Below are positions 15,283 through 23,184 of a stretch of 32,431 bases of DNA, piece by piece. The DNA comes from Acidisphaera sp. GTDB lineage: Bacteria > Pseudomonadota > Alphaproteobacteria > Acetobacterales > Acetobacteraceae. Numbering within the stretch: the first letter of the stretch is position 1; each line of letters begins with the position of its first letter. Under the pieces are notes generated by a model. That model worked only from the letters and a program-made list of their open reading frames with translations. It did no database searches and was not told where the DNA came from. The DNA is taken from contig JAFAYM010000275.1 in the NCBI GenBank assembly GCA_019240395.1, positions 1 through 32,431 on the forward strand, given 5' to 3'. Position numbers and translations under genes: made by a program.

Positions 15283-16701
15283 TCACTCCGCGGCCACCGC
15301 GTAGGGGCGGGAGGCGAAACGCTCACCCCGATCGCTCCCGGCGGCGAACCGCAGATGCCGCATCAGCCCGCGCACGCTGCGGACACGCTCGATGTCGGCA
15401 ACCGCATCGCGCAACGCGGCATAGCTCGCTTGCGGCAGCATTCCCGCTGCGCAATCGCGGAACTTCGCCGTCAGCTCCGCCGGGCTGAAAGGCCGGAACA
15501 TCGTCCCACGTGCGTGCTGTACTGTCGTGTGCAAAATGCGTCCATTCTTCAACCGCACGGTCACCTCCGCCGGCCTGCGCGCCTCCGGTGCCTCGGCATC
15601 GCCGCGCGGATGCGTCTGCATGCGAATGAGTGGAAACAATCTCCGCACCTCCGGCCGGTGCACGGCCGCCGGCGTGAAATCCGCCAGATCGAGCCCGCCC
15701 TTCAGCAGCGCCGCGGCGATGCAATACTGCATGCTGAACCGCGCCTCCATTTCCTGCACCGGTTCCGGATAGAGCAGGCTGCTGGCATTGCCCCAGCCCA
15801 CGAGGGTGTCGACCTCCGCCACGTCGTCTGCCTGGAACCGGTGCTCCGCCTGCAACTCCAGCAGACCGTCGAGTGCTCGATGCGCACCGGCGCAGCACGG
15901 ATAGTATTTCGGTTCCAGACCGTATTTCTCGACCGCGAGCTTCTGTCCCAGCCCGTCGAGAACACCGTCCCAGCCGCGGGAGTCCCATCCGACGTAAAGC
16001 TCCCGGAATCCGTACTTCCCGTCCAGCGGCTCCGGTGCCGCCGTAAGGCCGGCGGCGGCGAGCCTGGCCGCGACCACCGCATTCTTCGCGGCCATGCCGG
16101 CGTGAAACGGCTTGGCCATCGTTCCGAACTGCGCCTTCGTGCCGGACGCCATGCTGAAACCCAGGCTGACGGCGTTGCGCATCGCCGCCGCGTCGAGCCC
16201 GAGCAGCCGTCCGCACCCCGCAGCGGCGCCGATCGTGCCCACTGTCGAGGTGGCATGCCAACCGTTGTCATAGTGCAGCCGGTTGACACCATGTCCGACC
16301 GCCACCTGGATTTCGATGCCGACCAGCCATGCGCGCACGAGGTCGCTACCACTCGCGTCCACCTCCTCGCCGAGCGCCAGCAGCGCCGGCAGGATCACCG
16401 CGGAGGGATGCGTCATCGCGTAATGGATGTTGTCGTCGTAATCCAGCACGTGCGCCGCCATGCCGTTGGCGAGCGCGGCCCAGGGCGCGGCGGCCGGCTC
16501 GGTCGATCCGACCACCGTTGCCGGACCGCTGCCCCAGCCCGCGACAACGGCGCGTACCCGGGCGGCGCCCTCATCGCCGGCACCGGCGATCATGCAGGAG
16601 ATGGTGTCGTGCACCGCCTCGCGCGCCCACCGCCCCGCCGCCTCGGATGCAACGCCGTCCCACGTCGCCGCCCACTCCGCCAGCCCCGCCGTGACGTCCA
16701 T
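15283..16701 (-). CDS. MmgE/PrpD family protein
   Basis: This 472-residue protein belongs to the family of 2-methylcitrate dehydratase PrpD, cis-aconitate decarboxylase and iminodisuccinate epimerase, which abstract a proton next to a carboxylate. Family landmarks seen are LDYDDNIHYAMTHPS (active-site region with conserved His), GWHATSTVG, the lysine in MAKPFHAGMAAKN, CCAGAHRALDGL and FSMQYCIAAALL. The ATG at 16701 follows GGAG at a spacing of about eight bases; the frame runs on upstream but only as a shadow of the divergent gene. It shares a 93-base divergent promoter region with the methylaspartate ammonia-lyase homologue, which suggests a joint pathway, with this protein acting on a dicarboxylate or amino dicarboxylate. 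The precise reaction cannot be assigned. Confidence 0.9.
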   Translation of the reverse strand: MDVTAGLAEWAATWDGVASEAAGRWAREAVHDTISCMIAGAGDEGAARVRAVVAGWGSGPATVVGSTEPAAAPWAALANGMAAHVLDYDDNIHYAMTHPSAVILPALLALGEEVDASGSDLVRAWLVGIEIQVAVGHGVNRLHYDNGWHATSTVGTIGAAAGCGRLLGLDAAAMRNAVSLGFSMASGTKAQFGTMAKPFHAGMAAKNAVVAARLAAAGLTAAPEPLDGKYGFRELYVGWDSRGWDGVLDGLGQKLAVEKYGLEPKYYPCCAGAHRALDGLLELQAEHRFQADDVAEVDTLVGWGNASSLLYPEPVQEMEARFSMQYCIAAALLKGGLDLADFTPAAVHRPEVRRLFPLIRMQTHPRGDAEAPEARRPAEVTVRLKNGRILHTTVQHARGTMFRPFSPAELTAKFRDCAAGMLPQASYAALRDAVADIERVRSVRGLMRHLRFAAGSDRGERFASRPYAVAAE

Positions 16702-16728
16702 CGCCGTTACTCCACTGCCCTCCGCAAT

Positions 16729-16758
16729 TTGACCCGGTTCGGAGCAGTTGACTATACG
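16729..16758 (+). promoter_or_regulatory. Sigma-70-like promoter for the ammonia-lyase homologue
   Basis: TTGACC at 16729-16734 and TATACG at 16753-16758 are separated by 18 bases. This places a transcript start near 16765 and a short leader before the GGAGAGG ribosome site at 16781-16787 and the ATG at 16795. It is the best plus-strand promoter match I found in the window. The region is shared with the divergent MmgE/PrpD gene, so regulation may affect both. Confidence 0.55.
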
Positions 16759-16794
16759 AGTGGATGAAGCCCACAGGCCGGGAGAGGCAGCGGA

Positions 16795-18042
16795 ATGATC
16801 ATCCGTGATCTGGTCTGCACCGCCGTTCGTTCCGGCTACTTCAACAAGGACCTCCTGGCAATCAAGCGTGGCCCTGAGGCGGACGGCTTCGCCTATCGCG
16901 GCGCGCCGGTCAGCCCGGGCTTCGAGCAGATCATCCAGCCGGGTGAAGCCATTTCCGTGATGCTCGTGCTGGAGGACGGGCAGGTCGCGACCGGCGATTG
17001 CGTCGATGTCATCCTCGCCGGCCTCGCCGGGCGTGACCCGGTCTTCCGCGCCGCCGACCATCTTCCGCTGCTGCGCACCATGCTGCGCGACACGCTGCGT
17101 GGCCGTGCCATCGACCGTTTTCGTCCGCTCGCCGAGGAGATCGAGGAATTTCGGCAGGACGGAGCGAAGCTGCACACCGCGCTGCGCTACGGGCTGAGCC
17201 AGGCGCTGCTGCGCGCGGCGGCCCTCGCCCATCGCGTCACCATGGCCGAGATCATCGCCGCCGAATATGGCTGCGCGGTGGCGGAAACGCCGGTTCCCCT
17301 GCTGGCCTCCTGCATCACGCACGACTACGACCAGATCGACCGCATGATCCTCAAGCGGCTGGAGCTTCTGCCGCACGCCTCCTTTCATATTCCCGAACGC
17401 GATCTCGGACCGGAGGGCGGGAAGCTGCTGGAGTACGGCCGCCGTCTCGCGCAACGCGTCCGGGCGCTCGGCGGTGCCGAGTACCGCCCGCGCATCCATC
17501 TCGACGTGTACGGCACGATCGGCGAGCTCTTCGAGAGGGATATCGGGCGCATCGTTGATTATCTCGGACGGCTTGCGCAGGCGGTCACGCCGCTCGACCT
17601 GCTGATCGAGACGCCGATTCTGGCGGAGTCGCAAGCCGCGCAGATCGCGACCTTCCAGGAGCTGCGGCAGGCCCTGCGCCGTGCCGGCCACGCGGTCGCC
17701 ATCATCGCCGACGAATGGTGCAACACGCTCGACGACATCCGCGCCTTCGCCGCCGCCGAGGCGACGGACTATGCGCAGGTCAAGACGCCCGATCTCGGCG
17801 GCATCGGCAACACCATCGAGGCGCTGCTCTATTGCCGGCAGGTCGGGCTGGGCAGCTATATCGGCGGCAGCGGCAACGAGACCGACCACTCGGCGCAGGT
17901 CTGCGCCCATGTGGCGCTCGCCTGCCAGGCCGACTTCCTGCTCTCCAAGCCCGGCTTCGGCGGCGACGAAGGCGTGATGATCGAAAGCAACGAGATGCTG
18001 CGCGCCCTGGCGTTGATCGCCACGCGCGCGGAGAGGCGATGA
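16795..18042 (+). CDS. Methylaspartate ammonia-lyase homologue with altered substrate pocket (enolase superfamily)
   Basis: Methylaspartate ammonia-lyase converts L-threo-3-methylaspartate to mesaconate and ammonia. This 415-residue protein aligns along the whole Clostridium tetanomorphum enzyme (413 residues). Catalytic residues are kept: Lys330 in QVKTPDLGG (clostridial Lys331) and His194 in LPHAS. The magnesium ligands are also kept: Asp237 in HLDVYGT, Glu272 in IETP and Asp306 in ADEWCN. Substrate contacts differ: Gln73 is Ile73, Gln172 is Ser172, Thr360-Cys361 are Ser359-Gly360 and Phe170 is Leu170. Gln329, Tyr356 and Leu384 are retained. An active lyase with a different specificity is the likely reading. 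The ATG has GGAGAGG seven bases upstream. No glutamate mutase gene is visible to supply methylaspartate. Confidence 0.88.
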   Translation: MIIRDLVCTAVRSGYFNKDLLAIKRGPEADGFAYRGAPVSPGFEQIIQPGEAISVMLVLEDGQVATGDCVDVILAGLAGRDPVFRAADHLPLLRTMLRDTLRGRAIDRFRPLAEEIEEFRQDGAKLHTALRYGLSQALLRAAALAHRVTMAEIIAAEYGCAVAETPVPLLASCITHDYDQIDRMILKRLELLPHASFHIPERDLGPEGGKLLEYGRRLAQRVRALGGAEYRPRIHLDVYGTIGELFERDIGRIVDYLGRLAQAVTPLDLLIETPILAESQAAQIATFQELRQALRRAGHAVAIIADEWCNTLDDIRAFAAAEATDYAQVKTPDLGGIGNTIEALLYCRQVGLGSYIGGSGNETDHSAQVCAHVALACQADFLLSKPGFGGDEGVMIESNEMLRALALIATRAERR

Positions 18043-18075
18043 CCGGGAATGATCCCGGCCATCGCGCCCGGGATC
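18043..18075. terminator. Bidirectional hairpin between convergent genes
   Basis: The 31-base gap between two convergent stops contains two overlapping stems. One is CCGGGA-atga-TCCCGG at 18043-18058. The other is GATCCCGG at 18051-18058 pairing with CCGGGATC at 18068-18075 across a nine-base loop. They share an arm and so cannot form together. There is no T-run on either strand, so classical intrinsic termination is uncertain; the structure could serve transcripts from both sides. Confidence 0.45.
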
Positions 18076-18946
18076 AGGGTTTCAGGTACGGAACCTTGGT
18101 CGGATCCGTGCCCCAGGCGGCAGCCAGATATTTGGACGCCAGCTTGTCCAAGGTGCCGTCGGCCTTCATCTCGCCGATGATCTTGTCGAAAGTTGCCTCG
18201 TTCGGCGAGCCCTTCGGGTAGACGGCGCCATAGGTCTCGCCGGTGCTGTACTGCCCGGCCACCACCAGCGCGCCATTCGACTTCGAGGCATAGGCGAGCA
18301 TGTAGGCGGTGTCGTCCGCCGCCGCGTCGATCTGGCCGGCATTCAGCGCCGCCAGCATCGCCGGCACGTTGGGATAGACTTGCACCTGCTTGGTCGGCTT
18401 CAGCGTGTCGGCGATGAAGTCGCCCCCGGTGGTGCCCTGGTGCACGCCGATGCGCAGGTCCTTGGCCGACGCGCTGTCGACCATCGTGCTCTTCTTCACG
18501 AGAAGCGCGATGTCGGAGTTGAAGTAGGGCACGGAAAAGTCCACCACCTTCTTGCGCGGCTCGGTGATGGAGGCCTCGCTGAGCGCGAGGTCGAAGTTCG
18601 TGGTATGGCCGCCGATCAGCTGCGCCCAGGAGACGTTGACCACGGCGAGCTTGCTGAGACCGGTGCGGTAGGCGATCTCCGCGGCCATGCAGTATTCGTA
18701 GCCGTCCTTGATGGTGTCCGGCGTGTCGCCGTTCCACCACCCCGGCGCCGGCAGACTGACCTCCACCGTCAGCTGTCCAGGCGTCGCCGGGGTGATGTGA
18801 TAGGAGCCCTTCTGCCCGGACAGCTCGCAATTTCCGAAGGTCTGGGCGCCGGCGGCCTGTGCGAAGCCGAACAGCAGCACGGCAGCAGCGGCGCGCAGGC
18901 CGAAACGCCGCGCGATGCAAGCGCCACCTGATCGACAAGTCATCAT
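18074..18946 (-). CDS. Polar amino-acid ABC transporter substrate-binding protein (SBP_bac_3), copy 2
   Basis: This 290-residue periplasmic protein has a Sec signal peptide (LRAAAAVLLFGFAQAAGAQ) and then TFGNCELSGQKG. It is a close paralogue of the protein at 12485-13339: in the block LPAPGWWNGD through IAYR.GL, 29 of 33 residues are identical, and the ends GTDP-T-VPY also match. No permease or ATPase adjoins it, so it probably delivers ligand to the same permease encoded at 13373-14512. Two adjacent ATGs (18946 and 18943) follow GGGAGG; the second has better spacing (five bases rather than two). The two copies may widen the ligand range of one importer. It converges with the ammonia-lyase homologue. 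Confidence 0.93.
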   Translation of the reverse strand: MMTCRSGGACIARRFGLRAAAAVLLFGFAQAAGAQTFGNCELSGQKGSYHITPATPGQLTVEVSLPAPGWWNGDTPDTIKDGYEYCMAAEIAYRTGLSKLAVVNVSWAQLIGGHTTNFDLALSEASITEPRKKVVDFSVPYFNSDIALLVKKSTMVDSASAKDLRIGVHQGTTGGDFIADTLKPTKQVQVYPNVPAMLAALNAGQIDAAADDTAYMLAYASKSNGALVVAGQYSTGETYGAVYPKGSPNEATFDKIIGEMKADGTLDKLASKYLAAAWGTDPTKVPYLKP

Positions 18947-19081
18947 TTCCTCCCTGAGCGGATAAGCCGCGGCGGCTTTCCCGTCCCCGCCGATCGGTTC
19001 ACTCCCATGATGATCGCACGGAAACAGGCTGCCGGACAGGCCTCATGTATGGACATAAGCGCTCGGACGACAGCCGGCCGG

Positions 19082-19900
19082 CTATTCCCGGAACTGTTCG
19101 CCGCGCCACTTCAACGCTGCCCCAAGCCCCTCTGCCCGCGTGATCTCCTTGAACTTCATCCCCGCTTCCGTCTGGGCGGCATAGAGCGGCGCCACCACGT
19201 CCAGCCCCGCCTGCATGGCGTTGCGGAAGCCCGCGACGTCGGCGCCGCGGCTGATCGACAGCTTCGTCGCGACCAGCGCCTCGGGCGAGACCAGCGCGAG
19301 CCGGTTCGCATAGGCGAGGGTTGCCTCGCGCAGGCGATCCAGCGGGACGATGCGATTGATCATGCCAAAGCGCAGCGCCGTCTCGGCATCGATCAGGTCG
19401 CCGAAATACAGCAGCTCGCGGGCGCGCTTGTAGCCGATGATCCAGGGCATGACGATGCCCGGGCCGGTGTTGGAGAAGCGCACCTCCGGCTCGCCGAACA
19501 TGGCGTTGTCGGCGGCGATGGTCAGATCGCAATACATCGCCAGCTCGCAGCCGCCGCCGACCGCGTGGCCCTGCACGGAGGCGATAACCGGCTTGCGCAT
19601 GTACCAGGGGATCATCTCGAAGGCGAGCTGCGGCGTCAGGTGGGCGTGCCAGCGCAGCGCGTCGTGGCGCCAGGAATCGCGGCTGGGGTCGACGCCGCCG
19701 ATATCGTAGCCGGCGCAGAAGCTGCGGCCTTCCGCGCGGAGGATGACGACGCTGGTGGCCGGATCGTCGTCGGCGCGGACGAAAGCCTGCACGAGGTGCT
19801 CGCGCAGCTCCTTGCTGAGCGCGTTGAGCTTGGCCGGCCGGTTCATGGTGATGACGCCGACCGCGCCGTCCGTCTCGTAGAGGACCAGATCTTCGCTCAT
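19082..19900 (-). CDS. Enoyl-CoA hydratase/isomerase family protein
   Basis: This 272-residue crotonase-fold protein handles acyl-CoA thioesters. The oxyanion-hole segments are SFCAGYDIGG (near residue 61) and QGHAVGGGCELAMYCD. The latter carries the first catalytic glutamate position of crotonase, and FGEPEVRF supplies a glutamate at the second. Hydration of an enoyl-CoA is therefore possible, but the family also contains isomerases, dehalogenases and hydratase-lyases. The ATG at 19900 overlaps the stop of the NDP-forming synthetase by four bases (ATGA), so the two are translationally coupled and this enzyme probably acts on the thioester that enzyme makes. It is the last gene of the operon starting at 26029. 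It is related to the crotonase at 26123-26938. Confidence 0.9.
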   Translation of the reverse strand: MSEDLVLYETDGAVGVITMNRPAKLNALSKELREHLVQAFVRADDDPATSVVILRAEGRSFCAGYDIGGVDPSRDSWRHDALRWHAHLTPQLAFEMIPWYMRKPVIASVQGHAVGGGCELAMYCDLTIAADNAMFGEPEVRFSNTGPGIVMPWIIGYKRARELLYFGDLIDAETALRFGMINRIVPLDRLREATLAYANRLALVSPEALVATKLSISRGADVAGFRNAMQAGLDVVAPLYAAQTEAGMKFKEITRAEGLGAALKWRGEQFRE

Positions 19901-22005
19901 GCTTCGCTCCCGGGTATGGGGTTGGCCGCCGGCTCCAGCACCAGGTCGACGCCGACCGCGCCCTGTCCCGCCTCGCGCACGATCAGCGGGTTGATCTCGA
20001 TCGCGGCGAGCTGGCCGGTGGTAGCGCAGGCGAAGCGCGACAGGGCGACGATCGCGCGAATTGCGGCCTCGCGATCGAACGGTCCCTTGCCGCGCGTGCC
20101 CGCCAGCAGCGCGGCGGCCTTCGTCTCGCCCAGCATTTCCGCCGCCATGGCCGCATCCACCGGACCGATCCGCAAACTGGTCTCGCCCATCACCTCGACC
20201 AGGGTGCCCCCGAGTCCGACGACGATGATGGAGCCGAATTGCAGATCGTTGCGCGCCCCGATCAGCAACTGCACGCCGTCAACCATCGGCTGCACGATCA
20301 CAGCCGCCTGGGCATCGCCCGTGGCGTGGCGGTGCAGGGCAGCTTCCAGCGACCCATACGCGGAGCGCACACCCGCTTCGTCGGCAATGCCGAGCCGGAC
20401 CAGGCCCAGCTCCGTCTTGTGCGGCAGCTGGGCGGAGACGCCCTTCAGCACGACGGGGAAGCCGAGCCGCCGGGCGATCCTGACAGCGTCGTCCGCATCC
20501 TGCGCCACGACGGACTCGACGAAGGTGAGTCCGCCCTGCGCCACGAGCGCCATGCGCTCGGTTTCGCCGAGATCGTGCAGCGGCGGCACCGCGATACGCG
20601 GCACTTCCACCACCGGCGGAACGGGCGAGAGCTTCAGCCAGCGCGCCATCGCCGCCAGTCCCGGACGCATGCCCAGCAGGTAGGGAATGCCGTGCGGATC
20701 GACGGCTTTCCGGACCGCTTCATTCACCCCGCCGGGGGCGGTGTTATTGATGAAAAGCACTTTCTTGTCATGCGTCGGTGCCGCCGCGATCGCGACTGCG
20801 GCCATATCCACCGCGACATGGCCGTCGGCTCCGTCGCCACCCGGCGCGTCCACTGCGAGGGCAATCACGCCGGCTTCCGGCTCGCCGAGCAGAGCGTGGA
20901 AAATCTGCTTGAAGCGCTCGGCGTCCCACCCCAGCCCCCAGGCATCGACAGGATTGCGTGGCCGGGAGAAGGCCGGGAAGGCCGGCTTCATCGCCGCAAG
21001 CGTAGCAGGGCCGAGGCGGGCGAATTCGAGGCCGAGATCGGCGCCGAGATCGTCCACCAGCGCTGCCTCGCCACCCGACACGGTGACGACGATCGCCTGC
21101 CGCTTCGCCGGCGGCACCGGGTATTTCGACAGCAGCATGGCGGTCTCGACCATCTCGTCGATGTCGTCGGCGCGCACGATGCCGTTGCGGCGGAAGAACG
21201 CATCATACACCGCGTCCTCGCCGGACAGCGCACCGGTATGCGCGGCGACGGCGGCGCGCCCGCCCTCCGTGCGTCCTACCTTCAAGGCGATGATCCGCTT
21301 GCCTCGCCTGGCCGCCTCGGCAGCCGCTTCGGCGAAGCGCTGGGGGTTGCGGATCGTCTCGAGGAACAGCATGACGACGCGCACCCGGTCGTCACGTACC
21401 ACGGCGTCCAGATAGTCCGCGGCCGTGCAGACCGCTTCGTTGCCCGCGGTGATGAGATAGGCGAGGCCGAGGCCGCGCGGATCCTGGCTGATGGCGATAG
21501 CCACCGAACCGCTTTGCGAAATGACGGCCGCCGGGCCAGGGTTGATGCGCGGCAGCCGGCCGGCGGTCCACATGCAGACGTGGTCATGGGCGTTGATGAA
21601 CCCCATGTTGTTCGGCCCACACACCGCCATGCCGGCGTGTTCCGCGGCCTCGCGCAGGCGCTGCTGCAGAGCCTCGCCGTCGGCGCCGCTATCGGCGAAG
21701 CCGCTGGCGTTCACGATGGCGGCGCGGATACCGCAACGCCCCGCTTCCTCGATGGCGGCAACCGTGTGCTCGGCGGCGATGGCGACGAACACCGCATCCG
21801 GCGTGGCTGGCAGCGCCGTGAGCGACGGATAACAGCGCTGCCCGCCGATCTCGTCGTAGCGCGGATTGACCAGGTGGATCGGCCCGGAAAACTCCAGCGC
21901 GCGCAGGTTCCTGCGCACCCGCATGGCGGCCACGCCCTCGCGCGGCGAGGCGCCGACGATGGCGACGGACTTCGGGGACAGGAGTGGGCCGAGGTCGAGC
22001 GACAT
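19897..22005 (-). CDS. NDP-forming acyl-CoA synthetase (acetate-CoA ligase family), complete
   Basis: This is a 702-residue single-chain carboxylate-CoA ligase. The CoA-binding domain starts at KSVAIVGAS (12-20), followed by the flavodoxin-like succinyl-CoA ligase domain with the phospho-histidine candidate His256 in AHTGALSGED. A second ligase-like domain (about 300-450) and a C-terminal ATP-grasp domain follow, with FPVVLKGVSAQLPHKTELG, SIIVVGLGGTLVEVMGETS and AIEINPLIV. The order matches the fused alpha-beta form, which includes ADP-forming acetyl-CoA synthetases and FerA-type feruloyl-CoA synthetase. It starts six bases after the binding-protein stop and overlaps the crotonase gene, so the operon couples import, CoA activation and hydration. 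The acid substrate is unknown. Confidence 0.93.
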   Translation of the reverse strand: MSLDLGPLLSPKSVAIVGASPREGVAAMRVRRNLRALEFSGPIHLVNPRYDEIGGQRCYPSLTALPATPDAVFVAIAAEHTVAAIEEAGRCGIRAAIVNASGFADSGADGEALQQRLREAAEHAGMAVCGPNNMGFINAHDHVCMWTAGRLPRINPGPAAVISQSGSVAIAISQDPRGLGLAYLITAGNEAVCTAADYLDAVVRDDRVRVVMLFLETIRNPQRFAEAAAEAARRGKRIIALKVGRTEGGRAAVAAHTGALSGEDAVYDAFFRRNGIVRADDIDEMVETAMLLSKYPVPPAKRQAIVVTVSGGEAALVDDLGADLGLEFARLGPATLAAMKPAFPAFSRPRNPVDAWGLGWDAERFKQIFHALLGEPEAGVIALAVDAPGGDGADGHVAVDMAAVAIAAAPTHDKKVLFINNTAPGGVNEAVRKAVDPHGIPYLLGMRPGLAAMARWLKLSPVPPVVEVPRIAVPPLHDLGETERMALVAQGGLTFVESVVAQDADDAVRIARRLGFPVVLKGVSAQLPHKTELGLVRLGIADEAGVRSAYGSLEAALHRHATGDAQAAVIVQPMVDGVQLLIGARNDLQFGSIIVVGLGGTLVEVMGETSLRIGPVDAAMAAEMLGETKAAALLAGTRGKGPFDREAAIRAIVALSRFACATTGQLAAIEINPLIVREAGQGAVGVDLVLEPAANPIPGSEA

Positions 22006-22011
22006 GGTGGT

Positions 22012-23163
22012 TCAGGACTGGATCCAGGTCTCGAACCGCATCGTCAGCTCGTCGTAATGGTCCACCCACCAATCATAGTTGACAAGCAGCGAGACGTTCG
22101 CGTTGGCGGGATAGGAGGGAAGCTGGCGTGCCAGCTTTTCGTCGATGAGATCATAGGCTTTCAGGTTGGTCGGCCCGTAATACAGGGCACGGGCGAAAGC
22201 CGCCTGCGGCTCGGCGCGTCCGACGAAGTCCAGCAGCTTCATGCCGCCGTCGGGGTTGGGGCAGTTGCGCAGCAGGAACCAAGCCTCCACGTCGCCGTTG
22301 TAGCACGCCTGGTTCCAGACGATGTCGTAATGCGCACCATGATTGTTGATGGAGTCGCTGGCGCGCCCGTTCCAGGCCATGCAGAGATCGACCTCCTCGT
22401 CCTGCATGAATTGCTGCGGCTCGGTGCCGCTCGACCACCACGTCTTGATATGCGGCTTGATCTGGTCGAGCTTCCTGAAAGCGCGATCCACGTCGAGCGG
22501 GTACATTTTCGCGGGGTCGGCGGGAACGCCGTCCGCCATCAGCGCGGCTTCGAGCGTGGTCAGGCAGCGGCGCTGCAGCGAGCGCGGCCCGGGATAGCGC
22601 TGGATGTCCCAGAAATCCGCCCAGGAATTCGGGTGGTCCTCGCCCGGCCATTTCTTCTTGTTGTAGACCATCAGTGTCGAGAGGGTGATCGCGCCGATGG
22701 CGTTGGCGTATTTCAGCTGACCCGGCGAGAGTGCCGAGCGGTCGATCACCTTCCAGTCGAGCGGCGCGTTCATGCCGAAGCGGACCAGCCGTGGCGTGTC
22801 GATCGATCCGGCCTCGATCACATCGACCTGCTGCTGCTTTGCCATGTCCATCGCCCGCACCTTGTTGAAATCATACGGCGCGATGTAGCGGACGGCGTTG
22901 CCGGTCTTCTCCGTCCATGGCTTGAAGAAGGCCGTCTCCATCGCCGCCTGCCAGGCGCCGCCCCAGCCGAGCGTGGTGACCGGCTTCTGCTCGGCTGCGT
23001 CGGCATTGCGGGCTTCGATCAGCCCGACGAAGGAGCCGAGCAGCGCCGAGCCGGCAGCCGCCTGGCCGAGCCGGCGCAGGAAGGCGCGGCGATCCAGATG
23101 CCGGGTCTCCTCCAGAACCCGCCGCAATGTGGCGAGTGCAGCGTCTGTCTCGTTGTCGGCCAT
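22012..23163 (-). CDS. Spermidine/putrescine-type ABC transporter substrate-binding protein, second system
   Basis: This 383-residue PotD-like periplasmic protein has a twin-arginine signal (DRRAFLRRLGQAAAGSALLGSF, about residues 24-45) preceded by an unusually long polar n-region. Mature sequence includes TTLGWGGAWQAAMETAFFKPW and the family element YPLDVDRAFRKLDQIKPH. The ATG at 23163 has GGAGG seven bases upstream, itself part of a CCTCCGGAGG palindrome. It lies 21 bases after the PotC-like stop in a complete A-B-C-D order. It resembles the binding protein at 1044-2120, which also precedes an NDP-forming acyl-CoA synthetase. A carboxylate rather than a polyamine ligand is suggested by that repeated association, but this is inference. 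Confidence 0.9.
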   Translation of the reverse strand: MADNETDAALATLRRVLEETRHLDRRAFLRRLGQAAAGSALLGSFVGLIEARNADAAEQKPVTTLGWGGAWQAAMETAFFKPWTEKTGNAVRYIAPYDFNKVRAMDMAKQQQVDVIEAGSIDTPRLVRFGMNAPLDWKVIDRSALSPGQLKYANAIGAITLSTLMVYNKKKWPGEDHPNSWADFWDIQRYPGPRSLQRRCLTTLEAALMADGVPADPAKMYPLDVDRAFRKLDQIKPHIKTWWSSGTEPQQFMQDEEVDLCMAWNGRASDSINNHGAHYDIVWNQACYNGDVEAWFLLRNCPNPDGGMKLLDFVGRAEPQAAFARALYYGPTNLKAYDLIDEKLARQLPSYPANANVSLLVNYDWWVDHYDELTMRFETWIQS

Positions 23164-23184
23164 GATCGTTCCTCCGGAGGTTTG

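Noticed and set aside
16702-17910. N-terminal extension of the MmgE/PrpD reading frame
   Set aside because: The frame stays open across the divergent ammonia-lyase gene, but the family N-terminus and a Shine-Dalgarno site place the start at 16701.
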